From assembly GCF_004022485.1 (NCBI RefSeq), contig NZ_CP034951.1:496001-560000 (forward strand): a stretch of DNA of 64,000 bases, read 5' to 3'. Within the stretch, counting starts at the first letter, position 1. Each line of letters opens with the position of its first letter. Below are positions 18,149 to 27,151 of the stretch, piece by piece. Under the pieces are notes generated by a model. It did no database searches. It saw only the letters and a list, made by a program, of their open reading frames with translations, and was not told where the DNA came from. The position numbers and the translations under genes are program-made. This DNA is from Aequorivita sp. H23M31. GTDB lineage: Bacteria > Bacteroidota > Bacteroidia > Flavobacteriales > Flavobacteriaceae.

Positions 18149-18259
18149 AGGGAGACTTTGGGGAACAAAAATTTCCTTCTATTTTTAAAACGTTTAGGAC
18201 GCTATTGATTTAAAATTATTGATAAGCCACAATTCACATTAACCCAACACCTTTTAGTT

Positions 18260-18922
18260 TTGGATATAGAATTACTTCGATATTTAGAAACCTATCTGAC
18301 GGCACAGCGAAAAGAACGATTTAAAGAAATTCTGTCTGAGAGAACTCGTCATTTTACCGTAGTTACCGAGGATGTATACCAACTTCATAACACCAGTGCA
18401 GTGATGCGGACCTGCGATGTATTTGGTATTCAAGATTTACACGTGGTAGAAGAAAGGGTGAGTAAGAGAATTGACAAGGAAATCGCTATGGGCGCACAGA
18501 AATGGGTATCATTGAACAGATACAATTCTATAAAAGATTGCATCAAAAGTCTTCGAGATTCAGGATATCAAATTGTTGCAACAACGCCCCATAACAATTC
18601 CACTTTGCTTCACGAATTTGATTTTACAAAGAAAAGTGCGTTTTTCTTCGGAAAAGAAAATGATGGGTTAAGCGATACGGTAATGGAAAATGCCGATGGT
18701 TATCTAAAAATACCAATGTATGGTTTTACCGAAAGTCTAAATATTTCCGTTTCTGCTGCCATAATTCTGCAAAGTGTTGTGTCACATATAAAATTAAGCA
18801 ATATTCCATGGCAGCTTTCGGAGGGCGAAAAATTGGAAATAGAAATGCAATGGGCAAAGAATACCATCAAAGCTTCCGATGAAATAATTGAAAGATATTA
18901 TTTGGAAAATAACTCGAAATAA
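18260..18922 (+). CDS. trmH: TrmH-family tRNA/rRNA ribose 2'-O-methyltransferase
   Basis: A SPOUT methyltransferase of 220 residues. YQLHNTSAVMRTCDVFGIQDLHVVEE is split by motif 1 (asparagine/arginine of N-T-S-A-V-x-R), FFFGKENDGLSD is motif 2, and MYGFTESLNISVSAAIIL is motif 3 of the knot. It most resembles tRNA (Gm18) methyltransferase TrmH. The only sensible start is a TTG at 18260, since the frame closes upstream at 18206 and the next methionine lies inside the domain. The gene begins immediately after the 5' flank of IS remnant B, which may have replaced its original promoter. Confidence 0.88.
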   Translation: MDIELLRYLETYLTAQRKERFKEILSERTRHFTVVTEDVYQLHNTSAVMRTCDVFGIQDLHVVEERVSKRIDKEIAMGAQKWVSLNRYNSIKDCIKSLRDSGYQIVATTPHNNSTLLHEFDFTKKSAFFFGKENDGLSDTVMENADGYLKIPMYGFTESLNISVSAAIILQSVVSHIKLSNIPWQLSEGEKLEIEMQWAKNTIKASDEIIERYYLENNSK

Positions 18923-18999
18923 TTCAACAAAGAATTTATTTTCTTGGCTACAAATTCTGAGGGTAATCAATAGCACTTTACGAGTTACACCCCAAACTA

Positions 19000-19018
19000 G
19001 GGCTCCTGAGCGGAGCCC
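19000..19018. repeat. Small GC-rich inverted repeat
   Basis: A 7-bp stem GGGCTCC/GGAGCCC around TGAGC, between the convergent ends of trmH and the lipoprotein gene. It lacks a T run, so its role as a terminator is doubtful. Confidence 0.4.
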
Positions 19019-19035
19019 AGGAAGAACCTCACTCC

Positions 19036-19476
19036 CTATTCCTTATCGCAAACAACTCCCCAAATTGAGAGTGATTTTTTCGATGTATCGATTTTAACGT
19101 GTTCTTCGTCTATAACATCAAACTCTTTTCCTGAACCGAAATCGGTATCAAAAATTGCGGCAAGCAAAAATTTCGGATCTTTAAAATAAAGCGTTTTCCA
19201 GGCGCCATCTGAAGTAAATGTTCCCTTTTCGGAAATCTTCACTTCCTTTTCATCCGTTTCTGGTTGGGGAATACTTTTAAAGTCAAATTTAAAAGTATCG
19301 TTATCGTATAATTTGAGGGAAATGGAGGCTACTCCATTTCCCAAACTTTTATACGCCATGGTCTCCGTTCCCAAAACAATCTTGTTGGATTCCTTTGACG
19401 CTTGTGCTCCTTTTTTACTGGATCCACAGGATGCCAAAGTGAATACTATGGCTACAATAATGATGTTTTTCCACAT
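19036..19476 (-). CDS. Hypothetical lipoprotein
   Basis: A 146-residue lipoprotein: signal MWKNIIIVAIVFTLASC with lipobox LASC|G, then a short Ser/Lys-rich linker. The mature domain is predicted all-beta, with ISLKLYDNDTFKFDF, ISEKGTFTSDGAWK and HVKIDTSKKSLSIWG, resembling small periplasmic beta-barrel or META/NlpE-like folds, though I cannot assign one. It lies 3 bp downstream of ettA on the same strand, so it is probably co-transcribed with it. Confidence 0.8.
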   Translation of the reverse strand: MWKNIIIVAIVFTLASCGSSKKGAQASKESNKIVLGTETMAYKSLGNGVASISLKLYDNDTFKFDFKSIPQPETDEKEVKISEKGTFTSDGAWKTLYFKDPKFLLAAIFDTDFGSGKEFDVIDEEHVKIDTSKKSLSIWGVVCDKE

Positions 19477-19479
19477 ATC

Positions 19480-21171
19480 TTATCTTATCAGTTTTTTGTA
19501 CTTAATACGCTTTGGCATTAAATCTCCACCTAGTCGTTTCTTTTTGTTTTCTTCATAATCCGTAAATCCGCCTTCAAAGAAATATACCTCACTGTTTCCC
19601 TCAAAGGCGAGTATGTGGGTACAAATACGATCCAAAAACCAGCGGTCGTGACTGATAACTACGGCGCATCCTGCAAAGTTTTCCAATCCTTCTTCAAGGG
19701 CGCGCAGCGTATTTACGTCCAAATCGTTTGTTGGCTCATCCAACAACAGCACGTTTCCTTCTTCTTTAAGAGTCATCGCTAAGTGTAGGCGGTTTCTTTC
19801 ACCACCTGAAAGCATTGAAACCTTTTTGTTTTGCTCGCTACCACTAAAATTAAAGCGACTTAAATAAGCGCGGGAATTTACCTGCCTTCCGCCCATCATA
19901 ATCAATTCCTGACTATCGCTAAAATTCTCCCAGATAGTTTTATCAGGATTTATATTACTATGTGCCTGATCCACATAAGCTATTTGAGCAGTTTCACCCA
20001 CTTCAAATGAACCTTTATCTGGAGTTTCTTCACCCATAATCATTTTGAAAATGGTGGTTTTACCGGCTCCGTTCGGACCAATAATTCCAACAATCCCAGC
20101 TTGTGGTAATTTAAAATTAAGATTATCATAGAGCAACTTGTCGCCAAATGCCTTTGCTACACCCTTAGCTTCAATTACATTAGTACCTAAACGTGGACCA
20201 TTTGGAATATAAATTTCGAGTTTTTCATCCAATTGTTTTTGGTCTTGGCTCAAAAGTTTATCATAATTCTGTAAACGTGCTTTCTGTTTAGTTTGACGGC
20301 CCTTTGCCCCTTGTCTAACCCATTCCAACTCACGTTCCAATGATTTTTGACGTTTTCCAGCTTGTTTTTGTTCCAGCGCCAATCGTTTCGATTTTTGATC
20401 TAGCCAAGAGGAATAATTTCCTTTCCAAGGAATTCCTTCTCCTCTATCCAATTCCAAAATCCAACCAGCGACGTTATCAAGGAAATAACGGTCGTGGGTC
20501 ACGGCGATAACAGTTCCCTTATAACTTGAAAGGAAATGTTCCAACCAATGCACGCTTTCTGCATCTAAGTGGTTGGTAGGCTCATCAAGTAAAAGAATAT
20601 CCGGTTCTCTTAACAATAATCGGCATAGTGCAACACGTCGCCTTTCTCCTCCGGATAAAACGCCAATCAACTTATCGGGATCTGGAGTTCGCAGCGCATC
20701 CATCGCGATTTCCAACTTAGTATCCAACTCCCAAGCATTGGTAGCGTCAATCTTATCTTGAAGTTTTGCCTGCTTATCCATTAATTCATCCATTTTGGCG
20801 GGATTTTCATACACCTCCGGCATCCCGAACATATCGTTGATTTTGTTATATTCATCTAGAATATCCACAACTTCCTGAACACCCTCCTTAACCACTTCCA
20901 AAACAGTTTTGGATTCATCCAATTTTGGTTCTTGTTCCAAATATCCCACGGTATATCCCGGTGCGAATACAACATCTCCCTGATAGTTTTTCTCCTCTCC
21001 GGCAATAATGCGCAAAAGAGTAGATTTTCCGCTACCGTTAAGACCGAGAATCCCAATCTTGGCACCGTAGAAAAAACTTAAATAAATATTTTTTAAAACT
21101 GGAGTCTGGGCATTTTGGTAGGTTTTTGTTAACCCAGACATTGAGAAGATTACTTTTTTATCGTCAGACAT
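19480..21171 (-). CDS. ettA: ABC-F protein EttA, energy-dependent translational throttle
   Basis: A cytosolic ABC-F ATPase of 563 residues that binds the ribosomal E site and couples initiation to cellular ATP. There are two ABC domains without membrane segments: Walker A GLNGSGKST and GPNGAGKTT, signatures LSGGERRRVALCRLLL and LSGGERNRLHLAM, Walker B DILLLDEPTNHLD and NVLLLDEPTNDLD. The inter-domain linker is rich in Lys, Gln and Arg (ELEWVRQGAKGRQTKQKARLQ), and the first domain carries the EttA arm insertion. Length matches EttA (about 555) rather than Uup or the resistance ABC-F proteins. Confidence 0.95.
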   Translation of the reverse strand: MSDDKKVIFSMSGLTKTYQNAQTPVLKNIYLSFFYGAKIGILGLNGSGKSTLLRIIAGEEKNYQGDVVFAPGYTVGYLEQEPKLDESKTVLEVVKEGVQEVVDILDEYNKINDMFGMPEVYENPAKMDELMDKQAKLQDKIDATNAWELDTKLEIAMDALRTPDPDKLIGVLSGGERRRVALCRLLLREPDILLLDEPTNHLDAESVHWLEHFLSSYKGTVIAVTHDRYFLDNVAGWILELDRGEGIPWKGNYSSWLDQKSKRLALEQKQAGKRQKSLERELEWVRQGAKGRQTKQKARLQNYDKLLSQDQKQLDEKLEIYIPNGPRLGTNVIEAKGVAKAFGDKLLYDNLNFKLPQAGIVGIIGPNGAGKTTIFKMIMGEETPDKGSFEVGETAQIAYVDQAHSNINPDKTIWENFSDSQELIMMGGRQVNSRAYLSRFNFSGSEQNKKVSMLSGGERNRLHLAMTLKEEGNVLLLDEPTNDLDVNTLRALEEGLENFAGCAVVISHDRWFLDRICTHILAFEGNSEVYFFEGGFTDYEENKKKRLGGDLMPKRIKYKKLIR

Positions 21172-21212
21172 AAATGTTTGTAGTTTATTGTTTATTGTTT
21201 GTAGTGGGGAGT

Positions 21213-21608
21213 TTAATCCCTCTTGAATTTCTGTCCCTTGATTTCGGAATATTTTAAATAGTACACAAACGCTCCCAATTTGTTTTTTTCTAATTCACAC
21301 ATATTGACAAGGTTGTTGAATTGCTTCTCAGAGATAAGTTTTTTATCAAATGCTCTATAAGTTTGAGATTTATGTTCTGATACTGAGCCTTTGGAATAAC
21401 TAAGAAAATTAATAAATTCTTTAGTCCCATCTCTAACAAATCCTGCCGCTATATTATCCATTATTGAACCTGATCTCCCTTCCATTTGATTGCGGAGTCT
21501 GTAATTATTCCTAATTCCAATTGTCTGAAATAGTTCTTTAACAAATTGGCAATTTAGTCTTGCATTCTGCCATACTTCTAAATCTTCGAATCTTCCTATC
21601 CTCGCCAT
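21213..21608 (-). CDS. Four-helix-bundle protein (23S rRNA-IVP family)
   Basis: A 131-residue protein of the S23/IVP-like four-helix family, recognised by FEDLEVWQNARLN near the start, RNQMEGRSGSIMDNIAAGF, and EFINFLSYSKGSVSEHKSQT. Family members are found inside rRNA intervening sequences or as stand-alone chromosomal genes. This one is stand-alone. Function unknown. The ATG at 21608 is preferred to a TTG nine bases upstream because FxDLxVWQ proteins start just ahead of that motif. Confidence 0.88.
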   Translation of the reverse strand: MARIGRFEDLEVWQNARLNCQFVKELFQTIGIRNNYRLRNQMEGRSGSIMDNIAAGFVRDGTKEFINFLSYSKGSVSEHKSQTYRAFDKKLISEKQFNNLVNMCELEKNKLGAFVYYLKYSEIKGQKFKRD

Positions 21609-21651
21609 ACCAAGCAATAATTAAAACCATAAACCCCAGACCTAAAACACA

Positions 21652-22128
21652 TTAGTGTAAATTCAACAACCTTAATAGTATCATCAATTGTCCTGTATGG
21701 TAAGCTGTGTGTTCTATAGTCAGCAATATTTCCCGAAGCAGACTTTGATTGTCCTTTCCATTTTTAACTGGATCTATTAGGCTATTGGACTCACTGAGAA
21801 GGAACTTTTTGAGTCGTTCCCTATCAGTTGTATATTCCGCTTTTAAGCTTTCCCAATCTTCTTTCGAATTACAGACTTTTTCTCTGGGCCAATAATATTC
21901 CGGCCATTTTGGTTCAGTATAATCATCGGAACAAGTGAATTTTACTATATCCTTTTGGGTAAAGACTATATGGAAAAAAAGTTCATAAAAGGAATATGGT
22001 AAATTAATGGGACGGGTATTTATATCTTCAAAAGATATTTTTTCCAGCATTTTGGTAACGGGCATAAAAGCTTCACCACCTTCAAGATGTTTGGCAAGCC
22101 GTTCACGAATTTCTAGTTCTTTACCCAT
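21652..22128 (-). CDS. DinB superfamily protein
   Basis: A 158-residue DinB/YfiT-like four-helix protein. The metal-binding histidines of this fold would be in YELFFHIVFTQKDI (first His) and in LLTIEHTAYHTGQLMILLRLL (the H-x3-H pair), all present. Members include thiol-dependent transferases and metal hydrolases, and in bacillithiol-making bacteria some DinB proteins act as BstA-type S-transferases. That link is inference only. Monocistronic; it starts at ATG 22128. Confidence 0.84.
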   Translation of the reverse strand: MGKELEIRERLAKHLEGGEAFMPVTKMLEKISFEDINTRPINLPYSFYELFFHIVFTQKDIVKFTCSDDYTEPKWPEYYWPREKVCNSKEDWESLKAEYTTDRERLKKFLLSESNSLIDPVKNGKDNQSLLREILLTIEHTAYHTGQLMILLRLLNLH

Positions 22129-22207
22129 TTATAAAATTAAATCCTAAAATCTTCCCTATCTAAAAATCACTTAAAGTTTTAATTAGATATATCTAAATTG
22201 CGTACTA

Positions 22208-22390
22208 TTAAACTCTTCCTTTTAAAGCATTAAAAACCCAGGCAATGGCGAAAAAGCCAATACCAACTGCGGCAAAACCATACCCAGCTACATCATCATA
22301 CCGGAAAGCCCCCAAAAGAATAAGTGCACAGCCAACTACGATCATTATAAATGTTGCCCAAGCTAATACAGTATTTTTGTTCATTCCCAT
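22208..22390 (-). CDS. CAL67264-family small membrane protein
   Basis: A 60-residue protein with two membrane helices (NTVLAWATFIMIVVGCALILL and GYGFAAVGIGFFAIAWVF) separated by a short RYDDVA loop. It matches my memory of a small flavobacterial family named after CAL67264. No functional assignment exists that I know of. It starts at an ATG preceded by an AT-rich leader; a hexanucleotide repeat array begins about 130 bp upstream. Confidence 0.82.
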   Translation of the reverse strand: MGMNKNTVLAWATFIMIVVGCALILLGAFRYDDVAGYGFAAVGIGFFAIAWVFNALKGRV

Positions 22391-22522
22391 AGTTTATTTT
22401 TTCAGTGGTTCTTTTATGCCGCAAATTTATGGACAAAAGCAAATATCGACAATATATAGTAGAATATAGTTAACAAAATGTCAGAGTTAAACATAAATAG
22501 GAATCCAAATTTCGAGCAAAAT

Positions 22523-22594
22523 GAAATGGAAATCGAAATCGAAATCGAAATCGAAATCGAAATGGAAATCGAAATGGAAATCGAAATGGAAATC
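22523..22594. repeat. Hexanucleotide tandem repeat, 12 units
   Basis: Twelve uninterrupted 6-bp units alternating between GAAATC and GAAATG, located in the divergent interval between the CAL67264 gene and the carboxylase gene. Such arrays are prone to slippage. It lies 186 bp before the carboxylase start and about 130 bp before the membrane-protein start, so length variation could alter promoter spacing. No gene is encoded. Confidence 0.95.
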
Positions 22595-22779
22595 GAAAAT
22601 AGATCTAAGTTTCAATTGCACGTAACAATTTAAAAGAAATTTTAAGAAGGATAGGAATGGAGAAATAATCCTCTGGGGCTCGAATCCATAGTGTATAAAA
22701 AACGAAGTGGATTTTTGATGACGATTATAGAAAATCATTATTTGCATTTCGTATTTTAGCCAAAAACAAAGGATTTTAC

Positions 22780-24408
22780 ATGGATTTAAATTTCAACAAG
22801 AACGAAGACCATAATAAACTACTGGTTTCAGGTTTAAAGAATAAACTTGCCAAGATAAAACTCGGTGGTGGTAAAGACCGAATCGAAAAACAGTATAAAC
22901 AAGGAAAACTGACCGCCAGGGAGCGGATCGCATATTTGTTGGATACCGATCAGCCTAGTATTGAGATAGGTGCTTTTGCGGGTTATGAAATGTATGAGGA
23001 ACAGGGTGGTGCGCCTAGCGGCGGAGTGGTTGTAAAAATTGGGTATGTGAAGGGCAAGCAATGCATTGTAGTGGCCAATGATGCAACCGTAAAAGCGGGA
23101 GCATGGTTCCCCATAACCGCAAAGAAAAATCTTAGGGCCCAAGAAATCTCCATAGAAAATCGTCTGCCAATAATTTATTTGGTGGACAGTGCCGGAGTTT
23201 ATCTCCCAATGCAAGACGAAATTTTTCCCGATAAGGAACACTTCGGAAGGATTTTTAGAAATAACGCCGTAATGAGCAGTATGGGAATCACCCAGATCGC
23301 CGCCGTAATGGGCAGTTGTGTGGCCGGTGGGGCCTATCTTCCAATTATGAGCGATGAAGCTCTTATCGTTGACAAGACAGGAAGTATTTTCCTGGCGGGA
23401 AGCTATCTGGTTAAAGCCGCTATTGGCGAAACCATTGATAACGAAACCTTGGGTGGTGCAACAACTCACTGTGAAATTAGTGGAGTTACCGATTACAAAG
23501 CGAAAGATGATGAGCACGCTTTGGACACCATAAAAAACATTGTTTCCAAAATAGGTGATTTTGACAAGGCTGGATTTAATAGGGAAAAATCAGTAAAACC
23601 AAAGAAGAATCCGAATGAGATTTACGGAATAATTCCGAAGGCGCGTACTGAACAATTCGATATGCTAGAGATTATTGAACGCCTTGTGGACGATAGCGAT
23701 TTTGAGCAGTATAAAGAAGGTTACGGAAAAACCATTCTTACGGGATATGCCCGAATAGATGGCTGGGCAGTGGGTATCGTCGCAAACCAACGAAAATTAG
23801 TAAAGACCACAAAAGGCGAAATGCAGTTTGGGGGAGTTATTTATAGCGATAGCGCAGATAAAGCAACTCGATTTATTGCAAATTGTAATCAGAAAAAAAT
23901 TCCCTTGGTTTTCCTACAGGACGTGACAGGATTTATGGTAGGAAGCAAAAGTGAACATGGAGGAATAATAAAGGACGGCGCAAAAATGGTTAATGCCGTA
24001 AGCAATAGTGTGGTACCAAAGTTTACCGTAGTGGTTGGAAATAGCTATGGTGCAGGAAATTATGCCATGTGCGGGAAAGCGTACGATCCAAGATTAATCG
24101 TAGCTTGGCCGAGTGCCGAACTCGCCGTTATGAGTGGAAATAGTGCCGCCAAGGTGTTGCTACAAATTGAAACTGCTTCCTTGAAAAAACAAGGAAAGGA
24201 GCTTTCAGAGGAGGATGAAAAGGAATTATACGATAAAATAAAAGCGCGTTACGATAGACAAATATCTCCGTATTACGCAGCAGCGAGGATCTGGACGGAT
24301 GCCGTAATTGATCCAATTGATACGCGAAAATGGATATCGATGGGAATTGAGGCTGCAAACCACGCTCCTATTGAGAAACCATTTAATTTGGGGGTAATTC
24401 AGGTTTAA
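22780..24408 (+). CDS. Acyl-CoA carboxylase subunit beta (carboxyltransferase)
   Basis: Biotin-dependent carboxyltransferase of 542 residues that moves CO2 from carboxybiotin to an acyl-CoA (propionyl-, methylcrotonyl- or a related CoA). Two crotonase-like halves are visible: the N-terminal half with GGKDRIEKQYKQGKLTARERI, LVDSAGVYLPMQ and GSCVAGGAYLP, and the C-terminal half with FLQDVTGFMVGSKSEHGG, VVGNSYGAGNYAMCG and WPSAELAVMSG. Oxyanion-hole glycines are present in both. The biotin carboxylase/BCCP subunit is not adjacent. The sequence best fits the methylcrotonyl/geranyl-type group, but substrate is uncertain. Confidence 0.9.
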   Translation: MDLNFNKNEDHNKLLVSGLKNKLAKIKLGGGKDRIEKQYKQGKLTARERIAYLLDTDQPSIEIGAFAGYEMYEEQGGAPSGGVVVKIGYVKGKQCIVVANDATVKAGAWFPITAKKNLRAQEISIENRLPIIYLVDSAGVYLPMQDEIFPDKEHFGRIFRNNAVMSSMGITQIAAVMGSCVAGGAYLPIMSDEALIVDKTGSIFLAGSYLVKAAIGETIDNETLGGATTHCEISGVTDYKAKDDEHALDTIKNIVSKIGDFDKAGFNREKSVKPKKNPNEIYGIIPKARTEQFDMLEIIERLVDDSDFEQYKEGYGKTILTGYARIDGWAVGIVANQRKLVKTTKGEMQFGGVIYSDSADKATRFIANCNQKKIPLVFLQDVTGFMVGSKSEHGGIIKDGAKMVNAVSNSVVPKFTVVVGNSYGAGNYAMCGKAYDPRLIVAWPSAELAVMSGNSAAKVLLQIETASLKKQGKELSEEDEKELYDKIKARYDRQISPYYAAARIWTDAVIDPIDTRKWISMGIEAANHAPIEKPFNLGVIQV

Positions 24409-24423
24409 AATTTTTCAACAATA

Positions 24424-24465
24424 TTCAATAAAAAAGCCATCAATCGAGATGGCTTTTTTATTGAA
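24424..24465 (+). terminator. Bidirectional terminator, carboxylase/fabI
   Basis: A perfect 17-bp stem (24424-24440 with 24449-24465) and 8-base loop, A-rich left and T-rich right, between convergent genes. Confidence 0.92.
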
Positions 24466-24494
24466 ATAATATTTTTAAATCTTTTACGATAAAC

Positions 24495-25316
24495 TTATTC
24501 CGCTCCCTTAACAAACGCATCCATCACATCCATACTTACTCCCATATTGGAGAATCCACCATCGTTGTAAAGGTTTTGAAGGGTTACTCGTTTAGTTAGA
24601 TCGCTAAACATTGCCACAGTATAATTGGCGCAATCTAATGCAGTTGCATTTCCTAAAGGTGACATTTTATCGGCGTAGCTTATAAATCCGTCAAAACCTT
24701 TCACACCCTGCCCTGCTGTTGTAGGTGTTGGAGACTGGGAAATTGTGTTCACCCGTACTTTTTTATCTTTTCCGAAGAAATATCCAAAACTGCGAGCAAT
24801 ACTTTCCAAATAAGCCTTATTATCTGCCATATCGTTATAATCTGGAAAAACTCTTTGCGCGGCCATATAGGTAAGGGCAATAATACTTCCCCACTCGTTC
24901 ATTGCATCCTTTTGATAAAGAACCTGCATTGTTTTATGAAATGAGCCAGCGGAAACATCCCAACCTTTGTGGGTATAGTCATAATTTTGGCTTGTGTAGT
25001 GGTTTCCTTTCCTTACGTTAATGGACATTCCTATTGAATGTAATACAAAGTCCAATTTTCCGCCCAATTTTTCAACCGCTTGATCCACCAAATTCTCAAG
25101 ATCATCAAGACTTGTTGCATCTGCAGGAATAACTTTGGAGCCTGTTTTTTCCGCCAATTCTTGAATTTGACCCATTCTCATTGCTACTGGTGCATTAGAT
25201 AGCACAAATTTTCCACCTTCCTCATGAACTCTTTCGGCAGTTTTCCAGGCAATGGAATTAGCGTCCAATGCTCCAAAAATAATTCCGCGTTTTCCTTTTA
25301 GTAGATTATATGACAT
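24495..25316 (-). CDS. fabI: Enoyl-ACP reductase FabI
   Basis: NADH-dependent enoyl-[acyl-carrier-protein] reductase, the last step of each fatty-acid elongation cycle; 273 residues, typical length. It is a short-chain dehydrogenase fold: MSYNLLKGKRGIIFGALDANSIAWKT is the FabI form of the nucleotide motif, FVLHSIGMS follows, and the catalytic Tyr-x6-Lys is in FPDYNDMADNKAYLE. Single gene; recN lies upstream on the same strand with a 76-bp gap, so co-transcription is possible. Confidence 0.94.
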   Translation of the reverse strand: MSYNLLKGKRGIIFGALDANSIAWKTAERVHEEGGKFVLSNAPVAMRMGQIQELAEKTGSKVIPADATSLDDLENLVDQAVEKLGGKLDFVLHSIGMSINVRKGNHYTSQNYDYTHKGWDVSAGSFHKTMQVLYQKDAMNEWGSIIALTYMAAQRVFPDYNDMADNKAYLESIARSFGYFFGKDKKVRVNTISQSPTPTTAGQGVKGFDGFISYADKMSPLGNATALDCANYTVAMFSDLTKRVTLQNLYNDGGFSNMGVSMDVMDAFVKGAE

Positions 25317-25392
25317 ATTTTATAAATTAATGTTTAACTTCCTTTTGTTTTGGGCCAGTTACTTTGAAAAATCAGAAAAGTAAAGATACATT

Positions 25393-27045
25393 TTAATTCA
25401 ATAATTCTTTTGCATTTGCAATAGCTGCTTCCGAAATATTCTTCCCTCCAAGCATTTGGGCAATTTCTGAAATCCGTTCTTCCCTGTCCAGTTTTCTTAA
25501 ATGAGTAACCGTAACATGGTCTATATCTTCTTTATATACTTTTAGATGGTTTTCTCCCTTTGCGGCAATTTGGGGTAAATGCGTAATTGACAAAACCTGC
25601 ATGTTTCTACCCATTTCCCACATTATGGTGGACATTTTATTGGCTATTTCACCCGAAACTCCCGTATCAATTTCGTCAAATATAAGTGTAGGTAGTTTTT
25701 TATAGCGTGCTAATACTGCTTTTATGGCAAGCATTATCCTGCTCATTTCTCCACCTGAGGCCACTTTTTTCAAGGGACCCAAAGCCATACCTTTGTTTGC
25801 AGTAAATAACAGCTCCAGCGTATCCGTTCCATTTCGTCTAAAATCTGAGGAAGATTTTAAATTAAATTGAAATTGCGCATTCGGCAATCCTAATAAACCC
25901 AGGATTTCTTCCAATTGCTTTTTTAACTGCGGAATGGCATTCGTTCTTCCCTTATGGATTACCAGGGCAGATTTATGTGCGGCTTCGGAAAATTGTTTCG
26001 CTTGCTTTTCAAGCTGTGTTATTTCGTCCTCAAGCCCTAAGGTTTTGTTAACCTTTTCCTCTAAGGAATTCTGAAATTCCAAAAGCTCACCAACAGTTTG
26101 CAGATTGTGTTTCTGTTGCAATTTATAAAGTTGCTGAAGTTTTTCATTTACTTCGAAGAGACGTTGCGGATCGGAAGCTACCTTTTCGGCAGTGTTTCGC
26201 ATTGCTTCTGAAAGATCTTCCAGTTCAATAATCGCACTGTTTAATCGCTGCCAATAATCTTCATAGGTAGTGGAAAAACCCTTGATCCGTCCTACAGCAA
26301 GCCTGGCTTCTTTGGCAGTTTCAATACCTCCAACACTTTCCTCTTGAAGCAATTGTTCTGCCTGAAAAAACGCATTTTGTATTTCTTCGGCATTGTTCAA
26401 TGTTTCATAGGTCTCTTCCAATTCCTGTTGATCCAATCCTTCAAGACCCGCCTGCTTTAATTCATTATAAAGAAACGTATTGTATTCTAACTCTTTGGTT
26501 GCAGAGACCTTTTCCAATTTTAGAGCCTCCAGCTTTTCTTCATGGGCTTGGAATTCGCGGAGCTGCTCCTGATAAGTCTTTAAAATTTTAAAATTTTCCG
26601 CTAAAGTATCTATTACCTCCAATTGAAAGCTCTCCGAAGCGATTTCCAGAGTTTCGTGTTGGCTGTGAACATCAACCAATAAAGGAGCAACGGATTGAAG
26701 TTGGGATAATGATACAGGAGTGTCATTTACAAAAGCGCGGGACTTTCCACTCGGCAATATTTCACGACGAAGAATTGTGTGGGCGTCGTAATCAAGATCA
26801 TTCTCCTCAAAAATAGCTTGTAGGTTATAGTTCTCTATCAAGAAATGACCCTCAACAACACATTTTTTCGAGGCATCCTTTACGCTGCCAATATCGGCAC
26901 GTTTGCCCAGCAATAAAGCTAAAGCCCCCAGAATAATAGATTTTCCAGCTCCGGTTTCACCGGTAATTACGGTAAGTCCCTCTTCTAAATCCACACGAAT
27001 ATCTTCTATAAGTGCATAATTTTTTATAGCGAGAGTTGTAATCAC
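25393..27045 (-). CDS. recN: DNA repair protein RecN
   Basis: SMC-like ATPase of double-strand-break repair; 550 residues. The N-terminal Walker A GETGAGKSIILGALALLLG is near residue 29, a long central coiled-coil (about 150-370) follows, then the ABC signature VASGGEMSRIMLAI and Walker B LIFDEIDTGVSGEIA with the D-loop. It is the last gene of a leftward block (ligA to recN) that is widely conserved in flavobacteria. It starts at ATG 27045, 106 bp from the DUF4835 stop. Confidence 0.95.
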   Translation of the reverse strand: MITTLAIKNYALIEDIRVDLEEGLTVITGETGAGKSIILGALALLLGKRADIGSVKDASKKCVVEGHFLIENYNLQAIFEENDLDYDAHTILRREILPSGKSRAFVNDTPVSLSQLQSVAPLLVDVHSQHETLEIASESFQLEVIDTLAENFKILKTYQEQLREFQAHEEKLEALKLEKVSATKELEYNTFLYNELKQAGLEGLDQQELEETYETLNNAEEIQNAFFQAEQLLQEESVGGIETAKEARLAVGRIKGFSTTYEDYWQRLNSAIIELEDLSEAMRNTAEKVASDPQRLFEVNEKLQQLYKLQQKHNLQTVGELLEFQNSLEEKVNKTLGLEDEITQLEKQAKQFSEAAHKSALVIHKGRTNAIPQLKKQLEEILGLLGLPNAQFQFNLKSSSDFRRNGTDTLELLFTANKGMALGPLKKVASGGEMSRIMLAIKAVLARYKKLPTLIFDEIDTGVSGEIANKMSTIMWEMGRNMQVLSITHLPQIAAKGENHLKVYKEDIDHVTVTHLRKLDREERISEIAQMLGGKNISEAAIANAKELLN

Positions 27046-27151
27046 GGTCGATTCTGAATATTAGGGGATTATAATTTAAATGCTAAATAGAAATATTTCG
27101 AGGGATAATGACTCTATAATAAATCAAAAAGCCAAAGTTATTAATATAAAA

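Larger units (their letters stand above)
14153..18225. mobile_element. AT-rich segment bounded by two same-strand IS4-type remnants
   Basis: Transposase remnants A (14.15-14.58 kb) and B (17.71-18.15 kb) lie in the same orientation and share homologous, diverged 5' ends. They bracket a TPR/HTH gene and a T9SS-protein gene whose DNA is markedly poorer in GC than the flanks (for example 13 G+C of 60 in 15241-15300, counted by hand). This layout fits an old composite transposon or an IS-mediated insertion. Neither remnant is functional, and I could not define terminal inverted repeats or target-site duplications. Confidence 0.42.

Noticed and set aside
22487..22747. Leftward frame rich in FDFHFDF
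   Set aside because: Produced by reading the hexanucleotide array; no start signal or homology.
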